Counted from the stretch's first letter, positions 8,920 through 18,282 are shown. The stretch: DNA of 64,000 bases from Paenibacillus sp. G2S3 (GCF_030123105.1 NZ_CP126095.1:2418001-2482000), one strand, 5' to 3'. Numbers and translations: made by a program. Notes: generated from the letters alone by a model not told the origin.

Positions 8920-9780
8920 ATGAAGGACAGTCGAAAGGTTAAACGTTACTTACTAAATTGGATTGCTGTTGCTGTAGTAATGATTACCACAATTGTTCCG
9001 GCGACGCCGGCTGTCTCTGCTGCCACGTCTAAAGACAACACTACAAATACGCAGCTTGAAGAGAGTGCACCCAAACGTAATAAGGTCGCTATCATTATTG
9101 ACGATTTCGGCAATGGCATGAAGGGGACGGATGAAATGTTCTCGTTACCGATAAAGCTTACTGTAGCTGTCATGCCTTTTTTGCCTACATCCGTGAAGGA
9201 TGCCACGCGCGCGCATGAACGCGGAGATGATGTTCTGGTGCATTTGCCGATGGAGCCGCGCCAAGGAAATCCTAAATGGCTTGGACCAGGAGCCATATTG
9301 GCCAAGATGTCCGATGAGGAAGTGCGACAAAAGGTTGAGGCAGCACTCGATAACGTTCCTTATGCGATCGGGATAAATAACCATATGGGCTCGAAAATTA
9401 CCGGGGACGAGCGGATTATGGCGGTGATCTTATCCGTATGCAAAGAACGGGGATTGTTTTTTGTAGACAGCAAGACCAACTACCGTTCCGTTGCTGGCAA
9501 TATGGCTTATCGTATGGGGTTGCCACGCGTAGAGAACCATATCTTTTTAGATGACACACATACAGCAAGTCATGTTCTGAAACAAATGGGTCTCGTCAAA
9601 GACATGGCGAAGGATCAACGATTTTGTGTAACGATTGGTCATGTTGGTGTATTTGGGAAAGAGACCGCCGCAGGGATCCGCAGCGGTGTTGAGCAAATGA
9701 AAGACAGTGTTGAATTTATAGGGATTTCTGATCTGGTTAAAAACGAGATGAAATGGAGCTCCCACCCTACACTTCCATAA
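8920..9780 (+). CDS. divergent polysaccharide deacetylase (YibQ-like), secreted
   Basis: About 287 residues. An N-terminal signal sequence (KVKRYLLNWIAVAVVMITT, probable cleavage after VSA) is followed by a divergent polysaccharide deacetylase domain: KVAIIIDDFGNG near residue 60, VHLPMEP, INNHMGSK, FFVDSKT and a late TIGHVG. This pattern is that of the YibQ/DUF610 family, thought to act on cell-wall or surface polysaccharide. ATG 8920 (or TTG 8917) follows AAGGAGG; an in-frame TTG at 8890 lies before the ribosome binding site and is unlikely. A 21-base imperfect palindrome (AAACAAT/ATTGTTT, 8875-8895) sits just upstream. The 3' end overlaps the convergent amidase gene by 14 bases. Confidence 0.8.
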   Translation: MKDSRKVKRYLLNWIAVAVVMITTIVPATPAVSAATSKDNTTNTQLEESAPKRNKVAIIIDDFGNGMKGTDEMFSLPIKLTVAVMPFLPTSVKDATRAHERGDDVLVHLPMEPRQGNPKWLGPGAILAKMSDEEVRQKVEAALDNVPYAIGINNHMGSKITGDERIMAVILSVCKERGLFFVDSKTNYRSVAGNMAYRMGLPRVENHIFLDDTHTASHVLKQMGLVKDMAKDQRFCVTIGHVGVFGKETAAGIRSGVEQMKDSVEFIGISDLVKNEMKWSSHPTLP

Positions 9781-10519
9781 GATAAGCTACAATTCCATCA
9801 GCGATGGCTTCAGCGATTTGTTGCTGCCCTTTAGGGGTGCACAGCTTTTCGCGATCGGTCGGACTGCTTACAAAACCCGCCTCAACGATAACGGTTGTGG
9901 CGGTTATTTTGTTGAGTAAATAAAAAGGCTTGCCTGGTCTTGGATGAGCCTCGACATCGTAAAGATTGTTTAATTGATGCTGAATGGATCTAGCAAGGAT
10001 GAAGCTACGGCCCTCTTGTCGATACAACACGAGTGGTCCATGTTTTGAGGGTGAAGGTGCCCAGTTAATATGGATGCTTACCACTACAGTAGCAGGTAAT
10101 GTCTCAGCAAGCTCTTTACGCTGTGCAAGATCGCGCAGATGTCGAGATTTACTACGCAGCCAGCGGTTCTCATCACTTGGGGCATAATCTCCATTGCGGT
10201 TCAAAGCAACGTCAAAGCCATCGCTGCCCAGCAGTAGAAATAATCGGCGTGAGATATCTAACGTGATATCTTTTTCAAGAATATTACCGAAGGAAGTTCC
10301 ACCATCGATGCCTCCGTGTCCCGCATCAATTAGGATCATACGGTGTCCGTGACCTAATAAATGCTGACGGTCATCCTTCATCACGGGTTTCTCTGGTGTT
10401 GCAGAGACAAAGGAGCTCCCCATAAACAACATTAGTAGTCCAACGGTAGTTAGAGTGATACAAAAGCCAAATACAGCAGCTGCTGTTCTGGGAAAGATTA
10501 GTTTTCTCCAGTGGTTCAA
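9767..10519 (-). CDS. N-acetylmuramoyl-L-alanine amidase (Amidase_3, CwlD-like)
   Basis: About 250 residues with an N-terminal membrane anchor or signal (residues about 10-38) and a zinc amidase domain. Visible metal and catalytic positions are IDAGHGGIDGG (His), LEKDITLD (Glu), VVSIHINW (His) and VIVEAGF (catalytic Glu). Length and motifs match CwlD, the amidase that makes muramic delta-lactam in spore cortex; a role in another peptidoglycan step is possible. The preferred start is TTG 10519, because AAGGAGG lies inside the codons that would follow the more upstream ATG at 10537. It is convergent with the deacetylase gene. Confidence 0.85.
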   Translation of the reverse strand: MNHWRKLIFPRTAAAVFGFCITLTTVGLLMLFMGSSFVSATPEKPVMKDDRQHLLGHGHRMILIDAGHGGIDGGTSFGNILEKDITLDISRRLFLLLGSDGFDVALNRNGDYAPSDENRWLRSKSRHLRDLAQRKELAETLPATVVVSIHINWAPSPSKHGPLVLYRQEGRSFILARSIQHQLNNLYDVEAHPRPGKPFYLLNKITATTVIVEAGFVSSPTDREKLCTPKGQQQIAEAIADGIVAYLMEV

Positions 10520-10700
10520 GTGAACGCCTCCTTGCATGTGAATAACGTGCCCTGGATTCTTTGTTAGATTGTGCTTTATTAGGTAAACCTATTCGACAAA
10601 TCAGAAGTCTGTAGTTTAGATCTAACTGGAGTGGTGCACACTAAGAGCATGGGATGGACGTTGATCATCTAATTTCACTTACAATATAGGAGGTGTTACA

Positions 10701-10889
10701 ATGGCTTCCGGTGGGGATGAACTTGTAAAGTATATAACGGAGAAGGTTGTCGTCTATATCGAGGATCCGCGTGCCATACATGCCCGTAGAGCAGCTACGA
10801 AGCAGCCATGGTCACAGAAATGGTTCGGCATGCTTCCGCTTGGGTGGTCTATCTGGCGAAGCAAGTGGAGTCATGATAAAAAAGAATAA
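10701..10889 (+). CDS. yqzE: YqzE family small protein
   Basis: 62 residues. The sequence ELVKYITEKVVVYIEDP, then basic residues, then WSQKWFGMLPLGWSIW resembles Bacillus YqzE (conserved pattern: an N-terminal KY..T...V.Y, a basic middle and RWFG..P at the end). ATG 10701 follows TAGGAGGTG. In Bacillus this gene sits near the com late-competence operon, and its function is unknown; here the neighbours are cell-wall genes. The small size, good ribosome binding site and a terminator directly downstream support a real gene. Confidence 0.75.
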   Translation: MASGGDELVKYITEKVVVYIEDPRAIHARRAATKQPWSQKWFGMLPLGWSIWRSKWSHDKKE

Positions 10890-10900
10890 ATGTCTAAATA

Positions 10901-10953
10901 GCAAATAACCTTCCAGTGCCTTTGTTCATGGGTGGCAGTGGAAGGTTATTTGC
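10901..10953 (+). terminator. intrinsic terminator after yqzE
   Basis: A 20-base stem (GCAAATAACCTTCCA... / ...TGGAAGGTTATTTGC) with a single mismatched pair and a 13-base loop, starting 11 bases after the yqzE stop and followed by ATTTGTTT. Confidence 0.8.
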
Positions 10954-11061
10954 ATTTGTTTAAATATAAGAATTTATATGCTTACGTTATAAATTATACT
11001 TCTATTTCTCGCATAAACACTTACCGTCCTCATAAGGACGCCGAAGGCGTTTATGCTTGTG

Positions 11062-12093
11062 TTAACGATTATATCCGAGTGTTTTGGTAGTTCTGTCAGG
11101 CAGCTTATGCAGTGTTCCATTTTTCTGTAGTGCAGTGAGAGGTAAGTATCGTTTTCCTTCAGGGCCTGACGCCACGTAAACGGTAAGCTTGTTGTTCTCA
11201 GATTGACCATGAGAAGGCTGCCAACTCTGATAACCTGTAATCATAAAAGGTGCCCCAACAAGGTCGTTTCGCCCGGTTGCTTGATAAGCGATGCTTTCTT
11301 TGGGTCTAATCAGAAGCGCGATATTGTCGCCGCTGACTGTGGTTAGTTTAGGAGCAGTCAGCCACAGGATATCTTCGTACGGATCATCTGACCCTCCACT
11401 ATTGAAAGCCGATAGCGGTAATATATCAGGATTAAGATTAGTGATTACATCTGTTGCTGGAGGCTGCTCTTTAAGAACTTCGTCCGCTTTGCTGAGTGTC
11501 CAAGGTAGAATTTGTGGCACAGAAGCATTGATGTAAACCGTCTTTTCGTCAATGGTTAGTTTCCAGACTGGTAGAAGCGGTGCATATAAAGCAGTAAGAT
11601 TTATTGTTCCTGAAAAAGATGATGTAATGAGACCCTTCTGCACCAAAAACTGGCGCAGATCATTTAAACTGTATGGGAGTCCGTAAGTGCCGGCTCCATA
11701 TTCACTTAACATATATCCGCCTGTATCGGTGGCGGAAATGATCATGTATCCAATCCGCTCTTCACCCTTCATTACATTTACAAGCCAGCCATGTGTACCT
11801 GGACCAAGGGGATAATATTCTATCCTTGCATCCTTCCAGGCTGTAAATGGAGCTTCTGCAGCGAGCTTGTTCAGTGTAGCCTTAGCGAATTCTTGGACCG
11901 TACTCGGAGAAGGTAAGGTACTCATCTTCAATACAGGAATTGTATCCTGCGTGACTGACTGGATCACACTTACTCTAGCCAGCGCCAGCGCTGAAGGGGA
12001 ACCAGAACTGGATACAAACAGTCCAAAGCTTAGAAGCAGGAGGAGGCATCCTTGACCCGCAAGTTTCAGCCTCCGCCGCAAACTTATTTTCAT
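11062..12093 (-). CDS. exported protein of unknown function
   Basis: About 343 residues. A basic, hydrophobic N-terminus (RRRLKLAGQGCLLLLLSFGLF) with likely cleavage after SALA predicts export. The mature protein has no family that I recognise with confidence. A segment around residues 90-150 (GWLVNVMKGEERIGYMIIS, then GGYMLSEYGAG) resembles the inhibitory prodomain fold of streptopain-like proteases, but no protease domain follows. ATG 12093 has AAAGGTG at proper spacing; the GTG 12 bases upstream overlaps that site. Single gene between yqzE and yqhG. Its role is unknown; an inhibitor-like or surface role is a guess. Confidence 0.6.
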   Translation of the reverse strand: MKISLRRRLKLAGQGCLLLLLSFGLFVSSSGSPSALALARVSVIQSVTQDTIPVLKMSTLPSPSTVQEFAKATLNKLAAEAPFTAWKDARIEYYPLGPGTHGWLVNVMKGEERIGYMIISATDTGGYMLSEYGAGTYGLPYSLNDLRQFLVQKGLITSSFSGTINLTALYAPLLPVWKLTIDEKTVYINASVPQILPWTLSKADEVLKEQPPATDVITNLNPDILPLSAFNSGGSDDPYEDILWLTAPKLTTVSGDNIALLIRPKESIAYQATGRNDLVGAPFMITGYQSWQPSHGQSENNKLTVYVASGPEGKRYLPLTALQKNGTLHKLPDRTTKTLGYNR

Positions 12094-12248
12094 GGCGTCG
12101 TTCACCTTTCTTTGTTAAGAAATGTCAGGAAGGTTAAGCTTTACTCTATTGTAGTGGACAGGCTATAAAAAGGCTGTTGCTTGCTGTCGCGCCTGAAGGC
12201 GGAAGTTCTCTTGTTTTTTTGCCTGCTTTTAGCGAGTAGGGTCGCATT

Positions 12249-13313
12249 CTACAGGCTTCGCAGATGAAACAGTCCATAGGTTATCGCAGAAACTGCAATT
12301 TGCGGCTCATATTGCCAAATGGTCTCCTGTCGACGACGGTTATACTGTTCCTGAGTGCCTAGACGTTTTTCTTCATCCGGCTCTTTCAGCAGCTCTCCGT
12401 AATAAATATCAATGATAGCCAGCTCGATTCTAAGACGCTCACGTGCCTGTTCTGCCCAAGTGTAATCAAGTTCGGCTAAATGAGAGGTAAGATGAGCCTC
12501 TAATAAATCTGTAGCGGCTTTCACTGTTAATTCATAAGGCTGAATATGGACGTTTTCCGGTAAACGGGGGGTCATCTCCCGCGAGGCTATCTTAGCGTTA
12601 AAGTCATCTATGATGGTCCCTTTTGTCAGAGAGATTCCGAGATAATGCAGTTCTTCCCGTTTCAAATCGCAGCTCATCTCCACTTTATAGCAGACACCGA
12701 GCCACGGTTCATAGGCTGCTGAGAAGAGTGTGTTACGCTGCCTGCTTCCAGGATCCTCAAATAAGTAAAGGCATTTCCCTTCATCTTGGGCTGCACTCCA
12801 AATTTGCTGCAGGCGCTTGCTTCCATAGATGATATCTTCACGTCGTATCATACCGGGCCCAATTCGAGGCAGAGCTGGTACAATCCCGAAGTAACGGGCA
12901 AGGATACTGTCTTCAGGATTTGAGGAAGGGACATGAACGACATTTGATTCAGGTGATGCTGGGTTCAATAGATCCGCGCTAGCCTCGGCATCAGTTGTAG
13001 CACCCATCGCTGAATTTCCGGTAATTGGCGGGTTCAATGCTCCGATGCTGCGATTTACTGTTGGCGGAGCTTCTATAGCTGCCTGGCTGTCGTATTTTTC
13101 CGGATCAAAAACAAAGGTGAAAGAGAGTGTCTCCGGATCAACACCAGTACGTTCCACGAATCCCCAATAATAAGGTCGATCTGTAAGCATTCTGTCCGCT
13201 CTTGGTGATAGCTTTACAGTTACGTGAATGGGCGATACTTCAATAATGGAGCATTCTGTCGCCTCCAGATAGTCCATTACATGTTTACGTACTTCCTGTG
13301 AGTTGAGGGTCAT
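12249..13313 (-). CDS. yqhG: YqhG family protein
   Basis: 354 residues, no signal peptide. The N-terminus (VRKHVMDYLEATECSIIEVS, then YYWGFVERTG) and its position immediately after a SNF2-type helicase match Bacillus YqhG, whose gene is paired with yqhH. The start ATG overlaps the helicase stop (ATGA, 13310-13313), so translation is coupled. Residues about 90-130 form a variable Ala/Ser/Pro-rich segment. Function is unknown in the family; the constant pairing suggests that it works with YqhH. Confidence 0.8.
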   Translation of the reverse strand: MTLNSQEVRKHVMDYLEATECSIIEVSPIHVTVKLSPRADRMLTDRPYYWGFVERTGVDPETLSFTFVFDPEKYDSQAAIEAPPTVNRSIGALNPPITGNSAMGATTDAEASADLLNPASPESNVVHVPSSNPEDSILARYFGIVPALPRIGPGMIRREDIIYGSKRLQQIWSAAQDEGKCLYLFEDPGSRQRNTLFSAAYEPWLGVCYKVEMSCDLKREELHYLGISLTKGTIIDDFNAKIASREMTPRLPENVHIQPYELTVKAATDLLEAHLTSHLAELDYTWAEQARERLRIELAIIDIYYGELLKEPDEEKRLGTQEQYNRRRQETIWQYEPQIAVSAITYGLFHLRSL

Positions 13314-15055
13314 GTCGCAGTCTCACTTTCTTTTTTAATACCCTGAGTCAACTCACTTAGGGATTCACCGATATGATCTAGCTCATGTCGCAGCTCTTCA
13401 TCGGAGCGGGATTCGAGCATGATTTTGTATAAACTTTTCTCCAGCGATTCTTTCTTCTCAAAACGCTCCAGAATCACATCCAGCCCGCCAATGACCATTT
13501 CGAACATATTGATTTTCTCGTGTAGCAGATGCAGAATATGTTCTTCAATCGTGCCCTGCGTGGATAAATTATAGATAACCACATCATTTTCCTGACCTAA
13601 CCGGTGAACTCGCCCGATCCGCTGTTCTACTCTCATGGGATTCCAAGGCAGATCGAAGTTGATCATATGGTGACAGAACTGCAGATTAATGCCCTCACCA
13701 CCTGCCTCGGTTGCGATCATGACTTGAGCGCGACCGCGGAAGAGATCCATCATCCAGTCCTTTTTACCACGATTCATCCCGCCGGAATAAGAAACACACA
13801 TTAGCCCATGTTCGCGGAAATACTGAAGCAAATATTCTTGAGTCGCGCGATACTCCGTAAAAACGATGACCTTTTCATTCATTTCTTGAATGAGAGATAG
13901 TGTTGTTTCGGCTTTGGTATTGGTCTTAACCGTACGAAGTGTGTGCAGTAGCTCCATCATCCGATCGCGTTTCGGAGAATCTGCGGGCAGCTTCTTGATC
14001 AGATTAACTAAAGTGATAAAGACGGCATCCCGACTGCTGCATACCTCACGCTGAAGCGTTACCAAGGAAAGCATGCTGCTGAGATTGCCCCCCGATTCCT
14101 GATACTGATCTTTAACAAAAGAAGTGACAGCGTCATATAATACTCTCTCTTCCTGTGAAAGAACTAGCGGAATATTACGGACTTTTCGTTTCGTAAAGTT
14201 AACGGGACCTTCGCCACGCCGATTGCGGATCATCACCTTCGATAGCTCGTCCCTTAGCTGACCTTCATTCTTAGGCTGACGTTTATCAACGACGAAATTC
14301 GAAGCAAAATCGCCCTGATTTCCTAGTTGCCCTGGCTTCAGTAAAGTGATCAAATTAAATAGCTCGCCCAGATCATTCTGAACGGGAGTGGCGGTTAGGA
14401 GCAGGCAATATTTTTTTCGTAATTGCTGTACAAATAAATAATTGGTCGATTTTTTATTTTTTAGCTTATGGGCTTCATCAATAATCAACATGTCATATTC
14501 ATTTTCCAGCAGCATTTCTTTATGTGGATCGCGTTTCGCGGTGTCCATAGATGCGACGACAATCGCATTTCCCCAGGAATATGCTTTTTTCTGTGCAACA
14601 GCAGATATGCCAAACTTGGCATTCAGCTCGCGGACCCACTGCAATACGAGGGAAGCGGGTACCAGTATAAGCACTTTAGAGACGAGACCGCGAACAAGAT
14701 ATTCCTTGAGTACAAGTCCTGCTTCAATCGTCTTCCCAAGTCCAACCTCGTCTGCAAGAATCGCACGGCCCGACATCTCAAATAAAACCTTATGCGCGGT
14801 ATCGAGCTGATGAGGAAGCGGGGATAATCCGGATAAATGCTTCATGCATTGCAGCTCATCGAAGCTGGTTACTAGACCCGTTTGTTCACCTTGCACAGCA
14901 AGCTTGGACAGACGGTAGTCTCCCCACGGACCACCTTTATCTAGTTTGAGTTCTAGATCCTGCAGCCAATTCCGGTCAAAAGAAAGAGGAACAGGCAGTA
15001 TAGGCGCTGACTTTCCACCTTTGTGAGGTAGAGAATTACGGAATAATTGCGTCAA
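13310..15055 (-). CDS. yqhH: SNF2-family DEAD/DEAH helicase (YqhH-like)
   Basis: 581 residues. The helicase core is complete: Walker A in DEVGLGKTIEAG, motif Ia, LIIDEAHKLKN (DEAH box), LTATPVQN (motif III) and, in the C-terminal RecA-like domain, IATEAGGEGINLQ and QRIGRVHRLGQ (motif VI). This is the RapA/SNF2 pattern, and with YqhG downstream it corresponds to Bacillus YqhH. The start is TTG 15055 with GAGGAGG at 15063-15069 on the minus strand. It probably remodels a protein-nucleic acid complex; its partner is unknown. Confidence 0.88.
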   Translation of the reverse strand: MTQLFRNSLPHKGGKSAPILPVPLSFDRNWLQDLELKLDKGGPWGDYRLSKLAVQGEQTGLVTSFDELQCMKHLSGLSPLPHQLDTAHKVLFEMSGRAILADEVGLGKTIEAGLVLKEYLVRGLVSKVLILVPASLVLQWVRELNAKFGISAVAQKKAYSWGNAIVVASMDTAKRDPHKEMLLENEYDMLIIDEAHKLKNKKSTNYLFVQQLRKKYCLLLTATPVQNDLGELFNLITLLKPGQLGNQGDFASNFVVDKRQPKNEGQLRDELSKVMIRNRRGEGPVNFTKRKVRNIPLVLSQEERVLYDAVTSFVKDQYQESGGNLSSMLSLVTLQREVCSSRDAVFITLVNLIKKLPADSPKRDRMMELLHTLRTVKTNTKAETTLSLIQEMNEKVIVFTEYRATQEYLLQYFREHGLMCVSYSGGMNRGKKDWMMDLFRGRAQVMIATEAGGEGINLQFCHHMINFDLPWNPMRVEQRIGRVHRLGQENDVVIYNLSTQGTIEEHILHLLHEKINMFEMVIGGLDVILERFEKKESLEKSLYKIMLESRSDEELRHELDHIGESLSELTQGIKKESETAT

Positions 15056-15237
15056 GGTACAGCCTCCTCAGGTGCTATTTCATATCATCATTCGTAGGAG
15101 TAGTATGCTCTTAAACAAGAGAATTCATAACCTTCTATTTTTCTTGATAGCCTTTAAAAAAGAGAGTAAAAGCGAGAAAACGCGGCAAGGTTTGCGATAT
15201 TTCGGCTGCTTAACTCTATTTTCGAAAAAGACCTTCG

Positions 15238-15286
15238 ATACAATATGTGGTATAGTTTAAAAGCTTACGCACACAATATATTGTGA
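15238..15286 (+). promoter_or_regulatory. nrdJ promoter with two NrdR boxes
   Basis: ACACAATATATTGTGA (15271-15286) matches the NrdR-box consensus acaCwAtATaTwGtgt at 15 of 16 positions. A second, weaker box ATACAATATGTGGTAT (15238-15253) matches 12 of 16. The boxes are 33 bases apart, about three helical turns, the usual arrangement for the ATP-cone repressor NrdR. An extended -10 (TGGTATAGT, 15248-15256) overlaps the first box, so bound NrdR would block RNA polymerase. A good -35 was not seen. Confidence 0.75.
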
Positions 15287-15346
15287 CAAAAGCATGAAAA
15301 TGTGATTTTTTAAAGTGCGTAGCTGCTATTTGTTATTGACAAGATG

Positions 15347-15424
15347 AACTTCCTACATACACCCGTAAGACGGAAGATAAGTGTAAGGAAGTTTTTGTTG
15401 TGGGTCACAAAATGTACGCCCACA
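15347..15424 (+). promoter_or_regulatory. structured leader of nrdJ, possible attenuator
   Basis: AACTTCCT (15347-15354) pairs with AGGAAGTT (15386-15393) and is followed by TTT GTTG. Inside it, ACAC/GTGT and a CCGT-AAG-ACGG hairpin can stack, giving a three-tier stem. A second hairpin TGTGGG/CCCACA (15399-15424) follows. The first looks like a weak intrinsic terminator inside the 5' untranslated region, about 75 bases before the start codon. No cobalamin riboswitch core was recognised. The rest of the 15056-15430 gap holds only the NrdR boxes and AT-rich sequence. Confidence 0.45.
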
Positions 15425-15470
15425 CCTTGAAATGGAACTGATATTTACTACAATGCGGGAGGTTTTTCTA

Positions 15471-18113
15471 TTGGGTAAAGTGGAACGGAAGCAACGCCTT
15501 GAAGGGCTAAGTGAAAAAATATTTTTGGATCGTTATGCTTGGAAGGATGCCGACAGCAATAATGCTAAAGTGGGCGATGTTGTACTCGTTCTAACAAAGG
15601 ATGATCCGAAGTTTCCCACGAAGGAAGTCGGAGAGATCGTAGAGCGTAAAGGCAGAATCGTAACCGTAAAGACACGCAGCGGCGAACTTGTGAAATCAGA
15701 TGTTGAAAAGCTGACGCTTAATATAGAAAAAACACCAGAGGAAATGTGGGATCGTCTGTCTACAGCTATGGCTTCTGTGGAGAAGACGCCTGAGCTTCGA
15801 GAAGAATGGGCGGGTAAATTCCGTTCGATCCTGGATGATTGGAAGCTCGTACCGGGTGGACGAATTGCTGCTGGTGCAGGCGCTAGTGAAGAACTAACCC
15901 TGTTCAACTGTTATGTAATTCCTTCTCCAAAAGATAGCCGTGGCGGCATTATGCAGACGTTGGCTGAAATGACAGAAATCATGGCTCGTGGTGGCGGTGT
16001 AGGCATTAACCTATCCTCACTACGTCCACGCCGTGCAATTGTGAGAGGTGTTAATGGTTCTTCCAGTGGTTCTGTATCTTGGGGCGGTCTGTTTAGCTAT
16101 ACCACTGGATTAATTGAACAAGGCGGTAGCCGCCGTGGTGCACTCATGCTCATGATTAATGACTGGCATCCAGATGTGGAGGACTTCATTACCGTAAAGC
16201 AAACGATGGGTCAAGTGACGAATGCGAACCTTTCGGTATGTGTGAGCAATAGCTTTATGAAGGCTGTAAAAGAAAATCTAGATTGGGATCTCGTATTTCC
16301 GGATACTACAGATCCAGAGTACAACGATGTGTGGGATGGCGATCTAGACAAGTGGAAGGCTGCGGGAAAAAACGTTATTCATTATCGTACCGTTAAAGCG
16401 CGTGATGTGTGGCGCACCATTATTGAATCCGCTTGGAAATCCGCGGAGCCAGGCGTTGTGTTCATGGAATACTACAATCAGATGTCCAACAGCTGGTATT
16501 TTAATCCGATCATTTGTACGAACCCATGTGGGGAGCAAGGACTGCCAGGCTGGGGAGTCTGCAATTTGTCCGCTGTGAACCTGTCTAAATTCTACGATGA
16601 GAAGAATCATGATGTAGACTGGGAAGATCTCGCGACTACGACGCGTTATTCCGTACGTTTCTTGGACAATGTCATTGATAAGACGCCTTATCATTTCCCG
16701 GAAAATGAAGCAAATCAGAAAAACGAACGCCGTGTGGGTCTCGGAACGATGGGTCTTGCTGAGCTGATGATCAAATTGAACATCCGTTACGGTAGCCCGG
16801 AATCTTTGGCGTTTCTGGACAAGCTGTACGGCTTTATGGCTCGTGAAGCGTATCTTGCATCCGCAGAGATTGCTGGTGAGAAGGGATCTTTCCTCGCTTT
16901 TGATACCGAGAAATACTTAATGAGCGGCTTTATAAAAAATATGCTCGAAACGTATCCAGAGGTTGGCGAAGCGATTCGCAAACATGGCATGCGTAACGTT
17001 ACAGTAATTACTCAAGCGCCTACAGGTAGCACAGGTACAATGGTAGGCACTTCGACAGGTATTGAGCCTTATTTCGCCTTCAAATATTTCCGTCAAAGTC
17101 GCCTTGGCTACGATGAGCAGTTCGTTCCAATCGCTCAAGAATGGCTTGAAGCTCATCCAGGAGAAGACCTGCCAGATTACTTCGTGACCTCGATGGATTT
17201 GTCGGCTAAGGATCATATTCGTGCGCAAGCAGCGATTCAACGCTGGGTAGATAGCTCGATTTCCAAGACAGCCAACTGCCCGTCTGACTTCACTGTAGAA
17301 GAGACGGCTGAGCTATATGAAATGGCCTTCGATCTGGGCTGTAAAGGGGTTACGATCTACCGTGATGGTAGCCGTGATGTGCAGGTTCTGCAAACCTCGA
17401 AGAAGGAAGATGCAGCTAAAGAGGTAGCTCCAGCAGTTGAAGCTGCAGTTGCTCCTGAAGCAAGTGCAAGTGTTGTAGCCGCAAGCCCAGCACCTCAAGC
17501 TCCTACTAAAGAGCTGGATAAACAATACAAGAAACGTCCGCAGGTTCTACGCGGCGCAACCTATAAAATCAACACACCTTTTGGCATGGCATATATTACG
17601 ATCAATGATCTAGATGGCACACCGGCAGAAATCTTCCTGAATGTAGGTAAAGCAGGTTCTGACGTCTTTGCGATGGCAGAAGCACTCGGTCGTGTCTGCT
17701 CCTTGTTCCTCCGTTATGGAGATCATGGTGAGAAGGTAGAATTGTTGATCAAACATTTAAAAGGTATCGGCGGATCAGGCGCTATCGGCTTCGGTGCGAA
17801 TCGAGTTGAATCCATTGCTGATGCTGTAGCTAAAGCATTGGAAGCTCACGTGCTGAGCAACGCTCAGGATGATCATGTGCCTGCACCTATCGCAGCAACT
17901 TTGGAGCTAGAGGATTTCAATGAAGCTTTAAATGCGGAGTTGAAAGCGAGTGTTCCTGCGGCAACATCTACCGATGATGGCCATGGTGGACATGGCGCGC
18001 ATAACCACACTAGCGCTTCACGTGATCTTTGCCCATCTTGCGGCGGCGCTTCGCTGATTAATATTGAGGGTTGTAAGACTTGTGGCAATTGCGGGTATAG
18101 TCGGTGTGGGTAA
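15471..18113 (+). CDS. nrdJ: adenosylcobalamin-dependent ribonucleoside-diphosphate reductase (class II)
   Basis: About 880 residues. It reduces ribonucleotides to deoxyribonucleotides with a cobalamin radical and no oxygen requirement. Visible features are the N-terminal catalytic barrel with LFNCYVIPSP (one of the redox cysteines), RGGGVGINLS, ICTNPCGEQGLPGWGVCNLS (the NPCGE loop), TQAPTGSTGTM, an Ala/Pro-rich linker near residue 650, a second domain typical of the long vitamin B12-dependent type, a His-rich segment and a Cys-rich tail (CPSCGG, CKTCGNCGYSRCG) for re-reduction or zinc binding. TTG 15471 is preferred because GGGAGG precedes it by 8 bases; ATG 15432 and ATG 15453 lie upstream of that site. 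NrdR boxes upstream indicate dNTP-sensitive repression. Confidence 0.93.
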   Translation: MGKVERKQRLEGLSEKIFLDRYAWKDADSNNAKVGDVVLVLTKDDPKFPTKEVGEIVERKGRIVTVKTRSGELVKSDVEKLTLNIEKTPEEMWDRLSTAMASVEKTPELREEWAGKFRSILDDWKLVPGGRIAAGAGASEELTLFNCYVIPSPKDSRGGIMQTLAEMTEIMARGGGVGINLSSLRPRRAIVRGVNGSSSGSVSWGGLFSYTTGLIEQGGSRRGALMLMINDWHPDVEDFITVKQTMGQVTNANLSVCVSNSFMKAVKENLDWDLVFPDTTDPEYNDVWDGDLDKWKAAGKNVIHYRTVKARDVWRTIIESAWKSAEPGVVFMEYYNQMSNSWYFNPIICTNPCGEQGLPGWGVCNLSAVNLSKFYDEKNHDVDWEDLATTTRYSVRFLDNVIDKTPYHFPENEANQKNERRVGLGTMGLAELMIKLNIRYGSPESLAFLDKLYGFMAREAYLASAEIAGEKGSFLAFDTEKYLMSGFIKNMLETYPEVGEAIRKHGMRNVTVITQAPTGSTGTMVGTSTGIEPYFAFKYFRQSRLGYDEQFVPIAQEWLEAHPGEDLPDYFVTSMDLSAKDHIRAQAAIQRWVDSSISKTANCPSDFTVEETAELYEMAFDLGCKGVTIYRDGSRDVQVLQTSKKEDAAKEVAPAVEAAVAPEASASVVAASPAPQAPTKELDKQYKKRPQVLRGATYKINTPFGMAYITINDLDGTPAEIFLNVGKAGSDVFAMAEALGRVCSLFLRYGDHGEKVELLIKHLKGIGGSGAIGFGANRVESIADAVAKALEAHVLSNAQDDHVPAPIAATLELEDFNEALNAELKASVPAATSTDDGHGGHGAHNHTSASRDLCPSCGGASLINIEGCKTCGNCGYSRCG

Positions 18114-18244
18114 GTATTTGACATAGAATAATTTGAATAACTTAGTGTGATTTTTCATTTTAAATGAGAAAAATTCGTTTTAAACGAGAAAAATCATTGA
18201 TATTCAAGTGTGTGCATATTTATGCATTAGAACTAAGTTTTTAA

Positions 18245-18282
18245 GTCGGTAAGCCTTTCTGTTAAGGTTTATCGGCTTTTTA
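18245..18282 (+). terminator. terminator after nrdJ (repeat copy 1)
   Basis: GTCGGTAAGCCTT / AAGGTTTATCGGC stem with a short TCTGTT loop, followed by TTTTTAT. The loop and much of the stem are shared with the hairpin at 22853-22889. Just upstream, TTTTAAATGAGAAAAAT and TTTTAAACGAGAAAAAT form a near-perfect direct repeat (about 18159-18195). Confidence 0.7.

Noticed and set aside
11291..12055. Plus-strand frames opposite the exported protein gene
   Set aside because: Shadows of the minus-strand gene, which has a good signal peptide and ribosome binding site.
15072..15260. 62-codon frame between yqhH and nrdJ
   Set aside because: No ribosome binding site, crosses the NrdR box region, and its composition is that of non-coding AT-rich DNA.
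15336..15341. TTGACA as -35 of an nrdJ promoter
   Set aside because: No acceptable -10 at 16-18 bases; the extended -10 at 15248-15256 with NrdR boxes is the better promoter.
15290..15470. Cobalamin riboswitch before nrdJ
   Set aside because: Looked for because the enzyme uses cobalamin, but no B12-box-like GCCACTG core or matching multi-stem layout was seen.
18159..18195. Pair of TTTTAAAYGAGAAAAAT repeats as a CRISPR or iteron array
   Set aside because: Only two units, about 19 bases apart with no unique spacers; ordinary AT-rich direct repeat.
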